The notes below the pieces were generated by a model that ran no database searches, was not told the origin of the DNA, and worked only from the letters and a program-made list of their open reading frames with translations. Below are positions 25,627 through 34,182 of a DNA stretch of 55,190 bases, in pieces. Every line of letters starts with the position of its first letter. Position 1 is the first letter of the stretch. Both the position numbers and the translations under genes were made by a program. The DNA is from an uncultured Clostridia bacterium. Its GTDB lineage: Bacteria; Bacillota; Clostridia; Oscillospirales; Ruminococcaceae. The stretch covers positions 1-55,190 of the forward strand of contig CANRKB010000011.1 of assembly GCA_947631115.1 (NCBI GenBank), in the 5' to 3' direction.

Positions 25627-25684
25627 TAAAAAGGCTGTCGACAAAGTCCGTTTTCCGGCATACACGGACTTTTACGACAGCCTT
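25627..25684 (-). terminator. Terminator of the histidine phosphatase gene
   Basis: On the minus strand AAGGCTGTCG pairs with CGACAGCCTT and an inner AAGTCCG/CGGACTT stem extends it. The hairpin is followed by TTTTTAT. It lies just after the stop of the gene ending at 25690. Confidence 0.85.
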
Positions 25685-25689
25685 AGATT

Positions 25690-26247
25690 TTATATTTCGG
25701 AAACTATTGCAAGAGTTTCTCCGTCAAACTCCAGACAATATCCGCAGCCGTTATTCACCCTATAATCAAAATAACCTCTGCGCGGCAGGCAGAAACGCTC
25801 CATTATCGACATTATCGTTCCGCCGTGAACAACGAAAGAGATACTTTCAAAATGCTGTTCTTTCAGGGCTTTCAGAAACTCACCGCAAGAGCGGTTTTTA
25901 AAGTCCTCGGGTACTTCTCCCTCGGGAAAAGGAAGCGTCTTTCCGCTGTCAAGCCATTTCTGGTAGAAAGGGTTATCTCCCAGCTCTCTTGCGCTCTGTC
26001 CCTCAAACGCGCCGAAATTGCACTCGCGCAGGTCGTTGTAAACAACTAACTCTTTATCGGGATATATAAGCTCTGCGGTCTGTATACAGCGCTTCATCGG
26101 CGAACACACCACTTTGTCGCAGTCGGGATATTTTCTCGCTTTAAGCTCGTATATTCCCTCCCTGCATAACGGCTCGTCAATTATCCCTATGTACCTGCTC
26201 TCGAGATTTCCCGAAGTTCGCCCGTGGCGGATAAGGTTAATTCTCAC
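25690..26247 (-). CDS. Histidine phosphatase family protein (phosphoglycerate-mutase-like)
   Basis: A 185-residue protein of the cofactor-independent-of-metal histidine phosphatase superfamily. The catalytic RHG motif is LIRHGRTSGNLESRYIG. The second arginine/glutamate region (CNFGAFEGQ) and the second catalytic His (SFVVHGGTIMSIM) are present. The GTG start follows GGGGAATTGAA. Size and motifs resemble alpha-ribazole phosphatase (CobC) or broad-specificity phosphatases. No cobalamin genes are nearby, so the substrate cannot be named. It lies 62 bp after the phosphofructokinase gene on the same strand. Confidence 0.88.
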   Translation of the reverse strand: MRINLIRHGRTSGNLESRYIGIIDEPLCREGIYELKARKYPDCDKVVCSPMKRCIQTAELIYPDKELVVYNDLRECNFGAFEGQSARELGDNPFYQKWLDSGKTLPFPEGEVPEDFKNRSCGEFLKALKEQHFESISFVVHGGTIMSIMERFCLPRRGYFDYRVNNGCGYCLEFDGETLAIVSEI

Positions 26248-26309
26248 TTCAATTCCCCATTTTCAGAATTATAAAGCCGCTTTTCCTCATAGGATATTGC
26301 TTGAACCGC

Positions 26310-27392
26310 TCAATCGCCAAATGATATTCCTATCGCTCTGGCTGTTTTTACAAGCTGATGATTTTCGGGAACAAATTTGGTTTTCATAGCCACGTCTTTA
26401 AGAGGATTTTCGGTTATCTTTCCGTCGACCATAGCTACAGTAAATCCGAACTTTTCTTCTTTCAGAAGTTTTGCCGCGTGAGCGCCGAACTGCGTAGCAA
26501 GAACTCTGTCATAAGCCGACGGAGAACCTCCGCGGAGAATATGTCCGGGAACGACCGTTCTTGTTTCAAGTCCCGTCTTTGCTTCAATATTTTTTGCAAT
26601 ACGAGTCGTCGCGGTAACTATTCCCGAATCTGCGCGGCTCTGAGCGCGTTCTTTCTTCTTCATCTTAGCTTCTTCTACATCGTATGCGCCCTCGGCAACG
26701 GCGATTATTGAAAAGTCTTTTCCCGCGTCAGCGCGCTTCTGGCAAGCCTTTGCGACCTTGTCTATATCATACGGTATTTCGGGAATAAGGATAATATCCG
26801 CGCCGCCCGCTAAACCGCTGTAAAGCGTGAGCCAACCCGCCTTGTTGCCCATAATTTCAATGACCATTATTCTGCTGTGAGAATTTGCCGTGGTATGTAT
26901 TCTGTCGATAACTTCGGTTCCGATGTCGACTGCCGAATGGAAACCGAACGTAACGTCAGTTCCGAAAATGTCGTTGTCTATAGTCTTTGGAAGCCCTATT
27001 ACGTTAAGTCCCTCTTCCGAAAGCATATTTGCGGTCTTATGAGTTCCGTTTCCGCCGAGAGTGAAAAGGCAATCGAGCTTCAGATCCCTATAGGTCATCT
27101 TCATCTCTTTTACTTTGTCGACATTGTCGTCCTCGATTATTTGCATCATCTTATAAGGAGTACGCTTTGTTCCGAGGATAGTACCGCCTGTGGTGAGTAT
27201 CCCCGAAAAATCAGACGGCGACATTATCTTATAATCGCAGTGTATAAGCCCGTGATAGCCGTCGTGAATACCGACTATTTCGACCTTATCGCCGAATGTT
27301 TCATAAGTGGCTTTTGCAACTCCGCGTATTGTTGCGTTAAGTCCCGGGCAGTCGCCGCCGCTTGTCAGAATACCGATTCTCATTTTTGCCAT
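26310..27392 (-). CDS. pfkA: 6-phosphofructokinase, mixed-signature (ATP or pyrophosphate) type
   Basis: Phosphorylates fructose 6-phosphate to the 1,6-bisphosphate, the committed step of glycolysis. The 360-residue protein shows GILTSGGDCPGLNA, GGNGTHKTA (residues 113-120), LPKTIDNDI (135-142) and a MGNKAGWL segment. ATP-dependent enzymes carry GGDGS with PGTIDND; PPi-dependent ones usually carry GGDDS with PKTIDND. Here the first site keeps the ATP-type glycine while the second has the lysine, as in group III enzymes. Donor choice therefore cannot be decided by reading. GGAGG precedes the ATG. The symbol is used for the activity, not for proven ATP specificity. Confidence 0.88.
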   Translation of the reverse strand: MAKMRIGILTSGGDCPGLNATIRGVAKATYETFGDKVEIVGIHDGYHGLIHCDYKIMSPSDFSGILTTGGTILGTKRTPYKMMQIIEDDNVDKVKEMKMTYRDLKLDCLFTLGGNGTHKTANMLSEEGLNVIGLPKTIDNDIFGTDVTFGFHSAVDIGTEVIDRIHTTANSHSRIMVIEIMGNKAGWLTLYSGLAGGADIILIPEIPYDIDKVAKACQKRADAGKDFSIIAVAEGAYDVEEAKMKKKERAQSRADSGIVTATTRIAKNIEAKTGLETRTVVPGHILRGGSPSAYDRVLATQFGAHAAKLLKEEKFGFTVAMVDGKITENPLKDVAMKTKFVPENHQLVKTARAIGISFGD

Positions 27393-27419
27393 AATATTTT
27401 ACCTCCAAATTTATTTTTT

Positions 27420-28397
27420 TCACCAGTTATTGCCCGCAGTTCTCAGACGGTTGTCCGTTCCGTAAAAGAGAAGCACTCTCATACTGAACAATCTCGACCA
27501 TATTCTGTCCTGATAACGCGCCTTTATCTCTCCCATTTCCAGATTTGTGCTTATTATCATCGGTCTGTTATGAGATATTCTTGCATTCAGAAGCTGATAC
27601 ACTACCGAGGAACTGTATTCCGTGTTGTGTTCCGCACCCAGGTCGTCGAGTATGAGCAGATCGCAGTCGGTTATTACCTGCATTGTATCGCCGTCGGAAT
27701 TTCCGAACTGTTCGGAATTGAGCTTTCTCAAAAGCTCGGGTACGGAATTGTACACGACCGACCGATCTTTTTTTATAAGCTCGTTCGCTATCGCAAGCGA
27801 AAGATGCGTTTTCCCGAGTCCTGTTGCGCCTATCATAAATATCCCGCTGCCCGTGCCGTCGAATTTTTCGACAAATCTTTTGCAGTCTTCGAGATTTTTT
27901 TTCATCGTTTCACGCGGAACGCAGTCGCACTTCTCATTGTACTTATCCGAATAAAACGACAGATCGAAATCATCAAAAGTGCAAAAAGAACCGTTTTCAT
28001 TCAGATCCTCTGCGGCAAATTTTATCGCGGCACGCTTTATACAGCTGCACCATTCGCCGTTTACAGCTCCCTTGTCGGAGCAAATATTGCAATAATACAA
28101 AGGCTTCAGATAGTCCGCGTCATATCCGTTATTTACAAGTACATCCGACAGTTTTTTCTGAATGGACAGATTTTTGTTTTTGATCTTTTCAAGAACTTCA
28201 TAACGGTCCTCGATTCTGCCGTTGATCACAACAGAAACAATATCCCTCGCCGTCTGAGCAAGCTGTTCTTCAAGTTCTCCGTATTCGGGGAATTTCCCGA
28301 GTATTTCCGCATGCCTTTCAGCCTCTGTCCGCTTTAACTTTGAGTGTTCCGCTTCGAGCATATTACGTGCTTTTATAAGATATTCCGAACTTATCAC
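27420..28397 (-). CDS. dnaI: DnaC/DnaI-type replicative helicase loader
   Basis: Loads the replicative helicase at origins and restart sites. The 325-residue protein has an N-terminal helical region and a zinc-site cluster (C103, C106, C117, C119 in YYCNICSDKGAVNGEWCSC). A AAA+ domain follows with Walker A GATGLGKTHL (190-199), Walker B LLILDDLGAEH and sensor region STNLEMGEIKARYQDRIWSRL. It starts with GTG, 6 bp after the stop of the DnaD-like gene, so the two are likely coupled. This dnaD-dnaI pairing is common in Firmicutes and supports the role. The symbol is by family; DnaC would be equally fair. Confidence 0.9.
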   Translation of the reverse strand: MISSEYLIKARNMLEAEHSKLKRTEAERHAEILGKFPEYGELEEQLAQTARDIVSVVINGRIEDRYEVLEKIKNKNLSIQKKLSDVLVNNGYDADYLKPLYYCNICSDKGAVNGEWCSCIKRAAIKFAAEDLNENGSFCTFDDFDLSFYSDKYNEKCDCVPRETMKKNLEDCKRFVEKFDGTGSGIFMIGATGLGKTHLSLAIANELIKKDRSVVYNSVPELLRKLNSEQFGNSDGDTMQVITDCDLLILDDLGAEHNTEYSSSVVYQLLNARISHNRPMIISTNLEMGEIKARYQDRIWSRLFSMRVLLFYGTDNRLRTAGNNW

Positions 28398-28403
28398 TTT
28401 TTG

Positions 28404-29438
28404 TCAACTTCCATTCTTATATCTGTTTTTTATCTGAGCCATAACATCGTCCATATCGAATGAAGAATTAGACGGCTTTTTAGGCTTCTCCGCTTTCTTC
28501 GGTTTTTCCTTGGGCGCTTCTTTGTCCGCTTTTTTCGAGGCTTTGTATTCCTCGGAGGCTTTTTCGGCGTCCTTTACGGTAAATATATTGTTTTTTCTCC
28601 AGTTGTCCAGTATGGTGTTCATATATTCGGGCTGCCACGAACCTATTTCATAGACAGTCTCATCGTATGCGTGCATTATCATTTCCTCGCTGAAACCCCA
28701 GAGCTCCGTCCAGACTTCTAAAAGGTCGGTTATTTTCTTCGGCATTTTCGATTTAAGACCGAGCGCTTTCCTTACGCGTTCGTAAAGGCTGTCGCGCTGT
28801 TCTAGTTTTAATATGCGTGCATTTGCAAGCTCTATGCTGTTTATACCGTTATCCGCCCAGTCTTTTGCGCAGGTCAGGATATAATCGGGGGTAGTCTTCC
28901 CCGCTTTCTTGCAATAACTGAGCAGCATCATCGAAACGCCCGGTTTTAAGCCGTAATGATCCACAAGAGATATAACAAGATTGATTTCGCGCTGGTAGAG
29001 GGGTCTTTCGTAGATCTTCTCCGCCTCGGAAAACAGCAGGGCTATTTCCTTGTCGCTCTTTATTCTGTCCGCTATCTCACCCGAAGAAACAGAAGCGGGC
29101 TTTATCGCTTTGACTTTTTCGACAGTCTTTACGGGCTTCGGCTCGGAAACCGTTTTCTTTTCCGACGCCGCGCACAACTCGCCGCTGTCGTCGCCGTAAA
29201 CTCTGCGGATAACTCCGCGCTGTTCCCAGAAAACAGCCGCGTCTTCGAGTTCTCCCTTTTCCGAAAACCCGAGCTTTTCGCAAAGCTCCTCCTCCGAAAA
29301 AGACTTTCCCCCGTATCTCAGCAAAAACAGCAGGAGCTTCAGCGAACGCTCTCCCGCAAGTTTTATATAATCGTCAACAACGCTCGCAGGTACAGCGAAA
29401 ACGCTGTTCCACACTCCCGCGTTCAATGTATAATCCAT
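28404..29438 (-). CDS. dnaD: DnaD/DnaB-like primosome protein
   Basis: A 344-residue primosome component of the DnaD/DnaB (DDBH) superfamily. The N-terminal ~80 residues form a winged helix (LLLFLLRYGGKSFSEEELCEKLGFSEKGELEDAAVFWEQRGVIRR). After a charged linker come two DDBH2 units: about 155-215 (YQREINLVISLVDHYGLKPGVSMMLLSYCKKAG...DWADNGINSIELA) and about 230-295 (WGFSEEMIMHAYDETV...WQPEYMNTILDNWRKNNI with the YxxxIL signature). A lysine-rich linker and SSFDMDDVMAQIKNRYK close the protein. It is directly upstream of the helicase loader gene. Whether it is the DnaD or the DnaB counterpart is uncertain because two DDBH2 repeats are seen. Confidence 0.85.
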   Translation of the reverse strand: MDYTLNAGVWNSVFAVPASVVDDYIKLAGERSLKLLLFLLRYGGKSFSEEELCEKLGFSEKGELEDAAVFWEQRGVIRRVYGDDSGELCAASEKKTVSEPKPVKTVEKVKAIKPASVSSGEIADRIKSDKEIALLFSEAEKIYERPLYQREINLVISLVDHYGLKPGVSMMLLSYCKKAGKTTPDYILTCAKDWADNGINSIELANARILKLEQRDSLYERVRKALGLKSKMPKKITDLLEVWTELWGFSEEMIMHAYDETVYEIGSWQPEYMNTILDNWRKNNIFTVKDAEKASEEYKASKKADKEAPKEKPKKAEKPKKPSNSSFDMDDVMAQIKNRYKNGS

Positions 29439-29479
29439 TTAAAAAACCAGCCTGTATGAATAAATTTTTAAGCAATATT

Positions 29480-29508
29480 ATTTTAACATATTCGGACTAT
29501 TATTTCAA
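29480..29508 (-). promoter_or_regulatory. Sigma-A promoter of the dnaD-dnaI genes
   Basis: On the minus strand, TTGAAA (29508-29503) and TAAAAT (29485-29480) with a 17-bp spacer, about 40 bp before the DnaD-like start. Confidence 0.75.
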
Positions 29509-29554
29509 GTAATTTTTGAAAAATTCGTCAGTATGCCGAATATGGTCGTTGTGT

Positions 29555-30241
29555 TCAATTATCCGCATCATATGGCTGTACCTCCCATATGCCGCCCTCC
29601 GTAACGCGATAATATTTATCCTCTGTCGTATCTACCATAAGTATCGGTATCTCAAGACTTTCCATAACGGTTCCGTCTATGTAATAATGCGACGCTCCGT
29701 CAAAATATACGCCGTGGAAATTCGGGTCGCCCGAAATTTCGGCTGTTCCGATATGACCCGCGACAACTTTTTCTTTTACGCCTTTTATTTCTCCGAGTTG
29801 CGCGGGGTATTTTTCCGTGAACATATCATAATCCCACTCCCAGTCCTCGCCGCAGTCCTCGTTTATACCGGCATGGACAAAAATAGTGTTTCCCGCGCGG
29901 TATATACGCGGAAGATTTTCTATCCAGTCCGAATAATCCTCGCCGTTGTCGTCCGTGTCGTAATCCGAATACATAGAAGGTAATCTCTCCAAAGTACATT
30001 CTCCCCGCAAATACATTTCCTCGTGGTTTCCGAGAAGAGCGACAACTTTGTCTTTACCGTACTTTTTCTGAAGTCCGATTATCCTGTCAAGGACTCCGGC
30101 GCTGTCGCTGCCGCCGTGTATATGATCTCCTAGAAGAAGCAGCATACTGTCGGGCTCTCCGAGGCGTTCTTCTACAATAGAAAGCGCCTCGTCAAATTCA
30201 CTGAGGAATCCGTGAATATCGCTCATGCAATATATCTTCAT
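29555..30241 (-). CDS. Calcineurin-like metallophosphoesterase
   Basis: The ATG at 30241 is preceded by AAAGGAAAT, and the product begins MKIYCMSDIHG, the normal start of the family (228 residues). Metal-binding motifs are SDIHG, GDHIHGG (in place of GDxxDRG) and GNHEEMYL, followed by His residues in FVHAGI and AGHIG. The layout resembles the PPP-type serine/threonine phosphatase or symmetrical diadenosine tetraphosphatase families, but the substrate is unknown. It has its own consensus promoter. Confidence 0.87.
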   Translation of the reverse strand: MKIYCMSDIHGFLSEFDEALSIVEERLGEPDSMLLLLGDHIHGGSDSAGVLDRIIGLQKKYGKDKVVALLGNHEEMYLRGECTLERLPSMYSDYDTDDNGEDYSDWIENLPRIYRAGNTIFVHAGINEDCGEDWEWDYDMFTEKYPAQLGEIKGVKEKVVAGHIGTAEISGDPNFHGVYFDGASHYYIDGTVMESLEIPILMVDTTEDKYYRVTEGGIWEVQPYDADN

Positions 30242-30278
30242 TTTGATTTCCTTTCTCATATATAACAGTCGGACTATA

Positions 30279-30307
30279 ATTATACAACAGCTTTTTTATT
30301 TTGTCAA
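30279..30307 (-). promoter_or_regulatory. Sigma-A promoter of the metallophosphoesterase gene
   Basis: On the minus strand, TTGACA (30307-30302) and TATAAT (30284-30279), spacer 17 bp. Confidence 0.9.
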
Positions 30308-30321
30308 GAGTTACCGTATAA

Positions 30322-30356
30322 AGAAAAAACGCGTACCGCAGATTTGGCACGCGTTT
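30322..30356 (-). terminator. Terminator of the cotJ operon
   Basis: On the minus strand AAACGCGT pairs with ACGCGTTT, followed directly by a T-run. It lies 14 bp after the cotJC stop. Confidence 0.85.
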
Positions 30357-30369
30357 GGGTGTTTATGCT

Positions 30370-30936
30370 TCAGCAGTTTCTCGGAATTTTATCCTGATAA
30401 GAATCGAGCAGTTCACCGAAGCGCTGGAAATGTACAACTTCGCGCTCGCGCAGGAACTTTATTACCTCGTTTACATCGGGATCGTCCGAAAGGCGCAGAA
30501 TGTTGTCATAAGTGGCTCTCGCTTTCTGCTCTGCCGCAAGATTTTCCGTAAGGTCCGCTATAGGATCGCCTTTCGACTGAATGTATGCGGCGGTAAAGGG
30601 TACTCCCGCTGCGCTCGCGGGATATACTGCGTTTGCATGGTCGACATAATAATCGGCGCTTCCGTACTTGTCAAAGCTCTTCGCGCCCTCTCCCTCGGTA
30701 AGCTGGGAAACTATGCTCCCCACTATCTCAAGATGTGCAAGCTCTTCTGTTCCTATGTCGGTGAGGAGAGCTTTTCCCTTGTTGTCGGGCATGGTAAATC
30801 TCTGCGACAGATAGCGCAGCGACGCCGCAAGCTCTCCGTCGGGTCCGCCGTATTGCGAAAGTATTATCCCTGCAAGACGCGGATTTCTGTTTTTGATACA
30901 TACGGGTATCTGAGTTCTTTTCTCAAAAATAAACAT
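30370..30936 (-). CDS. cotJC: Spore coat protein CotJC (manganese-catalase family)
   Basis: A 188-residue member of the manganese-catalase/CotJC family, a four-helix ferritin-like fold that sits in the inner spore coat. The metal-ligand helices are visible: ELAASLRYLSQRFTM, IGTEELAHLEIVGSIV, AEQKARATYDNIL and REREVVHFQRFGE, each with the expected Glu/His. It is the last gene of the cotJABC operon, 23 bp after cotJB, and ends at a terminator. It supports spore formation in this organism, under a mother-cell sigma factor by analogy with Bacillus. Confidence 0.93.
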   Translation of the reverse strand: MFIFEKRTQIPVCIKNRNPRLAGIILSQYGGPDGELAASLRYLSQRFTMPDNKGKALLTDIGTEELAHLEIVGSIVSQLTEGEGAKSFDKYGSADYYVDHANAVYPASAAGVPFTAAYIQSKGDPIADLTENLAAEQKARATYDNILRLSDDPDVNEVIKFLREREVVHFQRFGELLDSYQDKIPRNC

Positions 30937-30959
30937 AATTCTTCACCTCGTTTCAAATC

Positions 30960-31265
30960 TCAGCTCTGAGGAGGAAACGCGCCGCAGAGCCAGTCCCATT
31001 CGCCGTCTTTGCCGGCGCTGTGAGCGGTCAAAGGATAAAAGCTATCCTCAAACGCCGCCTTGCAGGCGTTGCTTTGCTTTACCGCTTCGCGGAACATCAT
31101 TATTGCTTTTTCGTCATCGGGGTGTGTGTCGAGATAGAGCTTTAAGTCCTGAGCAAAAAAGTCCGCTTCCATAATTGCCTTTAAGAGATCCGCGCAGGCG
31201 GTCTGATTGTTATTTTGATTGTTATCATTCCTGCGGGGCATACGGTTTGTCATATTATTTGCCAC
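30960..31265 (-). CDS. cotJB: Spore coat protein CotJB
   Basis: A 101-residue protein. The GTG at 31265 has GGGGG 7 bases upstream; a longer frame runs back through cotJA in another phase but is not supported. After an Asn-rich N-terminus (MPRRNDNNQNNNQ) comes the CotJB core: LLKAIMEADFFAQDLKLYLDTHPDDEKAI, then WDWLCGAFPP near the end, which is typical. The start overlaps the end of cotJA by 11 bases, implying coupled translation. An ATG at 31253 is an alternative start. Confidence 0.88.
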   Translation of the reverse strand: MANNMTNRMPRRNDNNQNNNQTACADLLKAIMEADFFAQDLKLYLDTHPDDEKAIMMFREAVKQSNACKAAFEDSFYPLTAHSAGKDGEWDWLCGAFPPQS

Positions 31266-31404
31266 AATAAAGCCCCCTTTCATATTCGTCGATGGTGATA
31301 TTAAGCTCGGGGAATATAGTTCCCGCCATAAGAGCCTTGGACGGTGAATATACCTTATCCATTCGCTGAATCGGAACAAACGAATATCCGACGCGCGCTT
31401 TCAT
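31255..31404 (-). CDS. cotJA: Spore coat-associated protein CotJA
   Basis: A 49-residue gene reading from the ATG at 31404 to TAA at 31255. The product begins MKARVGYSFVPIQRMDKVYS and ends ITIDEYERGLYCGK. The proline/tyrosine pattern (VPxQxxxKVYSPxxALxxGTIFPEL) is that of CotJA. It is the first gene of the cotJABC operon, overlapping cotJB by 11 bases. The nearest AAAGGA to its ATG is distant, so translation may be modest. I see no clear vegetative promoter, which fits control by a sporulation sigma factor. Confidence 0.9.
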   Translation of the reverse strand: MKARVGYSFVPIQRMDKVYSPSKALMAGTIFPELNITIDEYERGLYCGK

Positions 31405-31437
31405 TTTATCCAAAAAAATCATCCTTTCTCACATATT

Positions 31438-31472
31438 GAACAACTCCGCGTTTAAACTTTGGAGTATTGTTC
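31438..31472. repeat. Inverted repeat in the cotJA/spoVB divergent region
   Basis: GAACAACTCC (31438-31447) is mirrored by GGAGTATTGTTC (31461-31472), a 10-bp match with a 2-base bulge and TTTAAA in the centre. There is no U-run. It lies between two divergent sporulation genes and could be an operator. Confidence 0.4.
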
Positions 31473-31583
31473 AGCGGTCGTTTCCGCTTCTTCATTATAT
31501 GCATTTGCATAATTAAGGTTCATAATCGGCTCTTTCGGCTCATAGACTTGTACAAATCGCAATACCAAAAGGAAGGACTATTT

Positions 31584-33272
31584 ATGAACGATAAACGATT
31601 TTTTAAAAACGCCGCGTTCCTGTTTGTTTCAATGGCGATTACAAAGATAGTCGGAGCGCTGTTTAAAATTCCTCTCGCAAATCTCCTCGGCGGAACGGGA
31701 ATGGGTTATTTCTCTACGGCATACGGTCTTTATTCTCCCATATTCGCGCTGACTGCGGCGGGCATACCTACGGCAATAATGCGCACTACAGCGCGGTGCG
31801 CCGCCTGCGACAACCTTTGCAGAGCGACCGTGGTAAAAAAATACGCCGTTTTGCTGTTTGCGGGAACGGGACTATTGGGAACGTTTCTTATAGCCGCGCT
31901 TTCCGTGCCGTTTGCACAATACATAGCCTGCTCGCCGAAAAGCGTTCCCGCAATATTATGCATATCTCCCGCGGTCACTTTATGCTGTATAGCGAGCGTT
32001 TTCAGGGGTTATCGCGAGGGGCTTGCGGACGTAAAGCCGTCTGCGGCGGCTTCTGTCGCGGAGGCTGTATCGAGAGCGGTTTTCGGACTGTCGCTTTCAT
32101 ATGCGGCTATTTATTATGGGAAAACGGCATTTTTAAACGGAAAAGATGTATTCGGCGTTTCGTGTTCTACAATAGAGCAGGCATACAGCGCTTCTCTTCC
32201 TTATGCGGCGGCGGGAGCGATACTTGCTGTCAGCATAAGCGAGGGTTTCGGGCTTATTACGCTCCTTATCATTGAAAAAAAGAACCCGCTTAAAATCCGT
32301 ATTCCGAAAAGATGCGAATACAGTATAAGGGAGATATGTCTTTCACTAATAAAGGAAACGTTTCCGCTTTCGGCTTCCGCGCTTGTGATGAATTGTGTTT
32401 CTTTTGCAGATCTGCTTACCGTAACGCGGACTATTTCCGTTTCCGCAGAACAAGACCCCGCGTTTTATACGGAGCATTTCCGCGGAATTTTAGAACAATG
32501 CGGCGGGCTTTCGGGTCTTGCAAACTTTATGTACGGCAGCTACACGGGCATAGCGACCTCGCTTTTTATGCTCATTCCGTCTTTCGCGGGAATGGCGGGG
32601 ACAGCCGCAGCCCCCGAAATTGCGGCGGCATGGGAGAAAAAGGACGTAAAGCTGATCGCGGATAAAATTTCGCTCCAGATAAAGACAAGCACGCTCATAG
32701 CCTGCCCCGCATGCTTCGGAGCTGCGGCTCTCGCAGAGCCTGTACTCGGTCTGCTTTACAAGTCGCGTGCGGCAGAGGTTTCGGTTTGTATAAATGCATT
32801 TACCATTCTATGCCTCGGAGGATTATTTATGGTTATCTCCTCCGCGCTGTTCGGAATATTCCAGTCGATAGGAAAACCGTTTGTGCCGCTGGCGCTTATG
32901 ATAATATCGGTGCTTTTAAAACTTTTCTTAAATCCGCTTCTTATCTCCATACCCTCGCTCAATATTTCGGGAGCTGCTCTTTCCAGCATAATAGGATATG
33001 CGTTTACGGCATTTTTCGGTCTTATTGCCTTAAAACATTATTTTCCGCAAAAAACGGGAATCATAAAAGCTGTCGTTCCGAATATTTTTATAGGAATTTT
33101 TTGCGGGATAACCGCGAAAACGGTGTACGAATGTATGAAAAATTCCGTGAACGAAGTCTTATGTATAGTAATTTCGGTAATTTCAGGCGTTTTTGTTTGT
33201 GCAATATTTACTATTTTAAACACCACAATTTGTAGAAAGAATATAATTCAAAAAAAATTTGAAAAAAAATGA
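31584..33272 (+). CDS. spoVB: Stage V sporulation protein B / lipid flippase of the MVF-MATE superfamily
   Basis: A 562-residue polytopic membrane protein with about fourteen hydrophobic helices. The start MNDKRFFKNAAFLFVSMAITKIVGALFKIPLANLLGGTGMGYFSTAYGLY is characteristic of the SpoVB/YtgP/MurJ-like flippases. SpoVB is needed for spore cortex peptidoglycan in Bacillus; relatives flip lipid II or other polyprenyl-linked sugars. The ATG at 31584 follows AAGGAAGG. It is located directly before mazG, as yabM is before yabN in Bacillus. Assignment as SpoVB rather than the YabM or YtgP paralogue is therefore by context and not certain. Confidence 0.85.
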   Translation: MNDKRFFKNAAFLFVSMAITKIVGALFKIPLANLLGGTGMGYFSTAYGLYSPIFALTAAGIPTAIMRTTARCAACDNLCRATVVKKYAVLLFAGTGLLGTFLIAALSVPFAQYIACSPKSVPAILCISPAVTLCCIASVFRGYREGLADVKPSAAASVAEAVSRAVFGLSLSYAAIYYGKTAFLNGKDVFGVSCSTIEQAYSASLPYAAAGAILAVSISEGFGLITLLIIEKKNPLKIRIPKRCEYSIREICLSLIKETFPLSASALVMNCVSFADLLTVTRTISVSAEQDPAFYTEHFRGILEQCGGLSGLANFMYGSYTGIATSLFMLIPSFAGMAGTAAAPEIAAAWEKKDVKLIADKISLQIKTSTLIACPACFGAAALAEPVLGLLYKSRAAEVSVCINAFTILCLGGLFMVISSALFGIFQSIGKPFVPLALMIISVLLKLFLNPLLISIPSLNISGAALSSIIGYAFTAFFGLIALKHYFPQKTGIIKAVVPNIFIGIFCGITAKTVYECMKNSVNEVLCIVISVISGVFVCAIFTILNTTICRKNIIQKKFEKK

Positions 33273-33281
33273 AAAAAGCCC

Positions 33282-33310
33282 TTGAAAAATAACGCAAAAT
33301 CGGGTATTAT
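33282..33310 (+). promoter_or_regulatory. Sigma-A promoter of mazG
   Basis: TTGAAA (33282-33287) and TATTAT (33305-33310), spacer 17 bp, 32 bp before the mazG start codon. Confidence 0.75.
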
Positions 33311-33342
33311 AGAGAAGTAGTATTTGTTCGGGAGTGTTTGAA

Positions 33343-34161
33343 ATGGCTTTTACATTCAAAGATAATTATGACATTTCCGATTTGCTTGAAATAGTAAAAA
33401 TACTCCGAAGCGAAAACGGCTGTCCGTGGGATAAAGTCCAGACTCACGAAAGTATCCGTTCGGATCTTATAGAAGAAACCTACGAGGTCTGCGAAGGAAT
33501 AGACAACGACAGTCCCGAAATGCTCCGCGAGGAGCTGGGAGATCTTCTGCTTCAGATAGTTTTTCATACGCAGATAGAACGTGAAAAAGGAAATTTCGTT
33601 TTCGGCGATGTGTGCGATGATATTTGCAAGAAACTTATTGAGCGTCATCCCCATGTTTTTGGAAGCGTAAAGGTCGAAAACGAAGATGAAGTTCTGAAAA
33701 ACTGGGACGCGATAAAAAAGAAAACGAAAAAACAGGAGAATTATTCGGATACGCTTGAAAGCATTCCGAAGACATTCCCTGCTTTGATAAGAGGCGACAA
33801 GATCTGCAGGAGAGCTTCAAGAGCGGGCATAGGCGAAAAAGACGCCGCTAGCGCTCTGAAAAATCTTGCGGACGAGATAAGCGCTTTTGCCGACAGTATT
33901 GAAAACGGCGTGTGCGCAGACAATGAACAGCTTTATCAAGAAAAGATGGGCGAGATATTGCTTAGGGTCTGCGAAACGGACAGGCTGTTAAAAGTAGATA
34001 GCGAAAAAGCCCTTACTTATGCGTCTCAAAGGTTTACGAAATCGTTCAAAGCGGCAGAAGAACAAATTTCCGCGGGCGGAAAAAAGCTAGATGAGCTTTC
34101 CGAAGAGGAGCTTAGCGGGATACAAAAAAGGATCTTTAGCGGAGAAACCGCTATTAGATAG
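33343..34161 (+). CDS. mazG: Nucleoside triphosphate pyrophosphohydrolase MazG
   Basis: Hydrolyses (d)NTPs to NMP and pyrophosphate, cleaning the nucleotide pool. The start ATG at 33343 has GGGAG 8 bases upstream; the GTG at 33334 overlaps that site. The 272-residue protein has two MazG units. The first carries ENGCPWDKVQTHESIRSDLIEETYEV and the EExxD-type metal site (REELGDLLLQIVFHTQI). The second, around residues 180-245, is degenerate (EKMGEILLRVCE). The Bacillus relative yabN has an extra N-terminal methylase domain, absent here. It precedes hup and rqcP. Confidence 0.94.
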   Translation: MAFTFKDNYDISDLLEIVKILRSENGCPWDKVQTHESIRSDLIEETYEVCEGIDNDSPEMLREELGDLLLQIVFHTQIEREKGNFVFGDVCDDICKKLIERHPHVFGSVKVENEDEVLKNWDAIKKKTKKQENYSDTLESIPKTFPALIRGDKICRRASRAGIGEKDAASALKNLADEISAFADSIENGVCADNEQLYQEKMGEILLRVCETDRLLKVDSEKALTYASQRFTKSFKAAEEQISAGGKKLDELSEEELSGIQKRIFSGETAIR

Positions 34162-34182
34162 AATTATTTGGAGGTTATACAC

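Noticed and set aside
26877-28337. 486-codon open frame on the plus strand opposite pfkA and the helicase-loader gene
   Set aside because: It runs antisense across two well-identified genes, has no ribosome binding site and its translation (rich in Cys, Tyr, Arg) resembles no protein; it is a shadow of codon bias.
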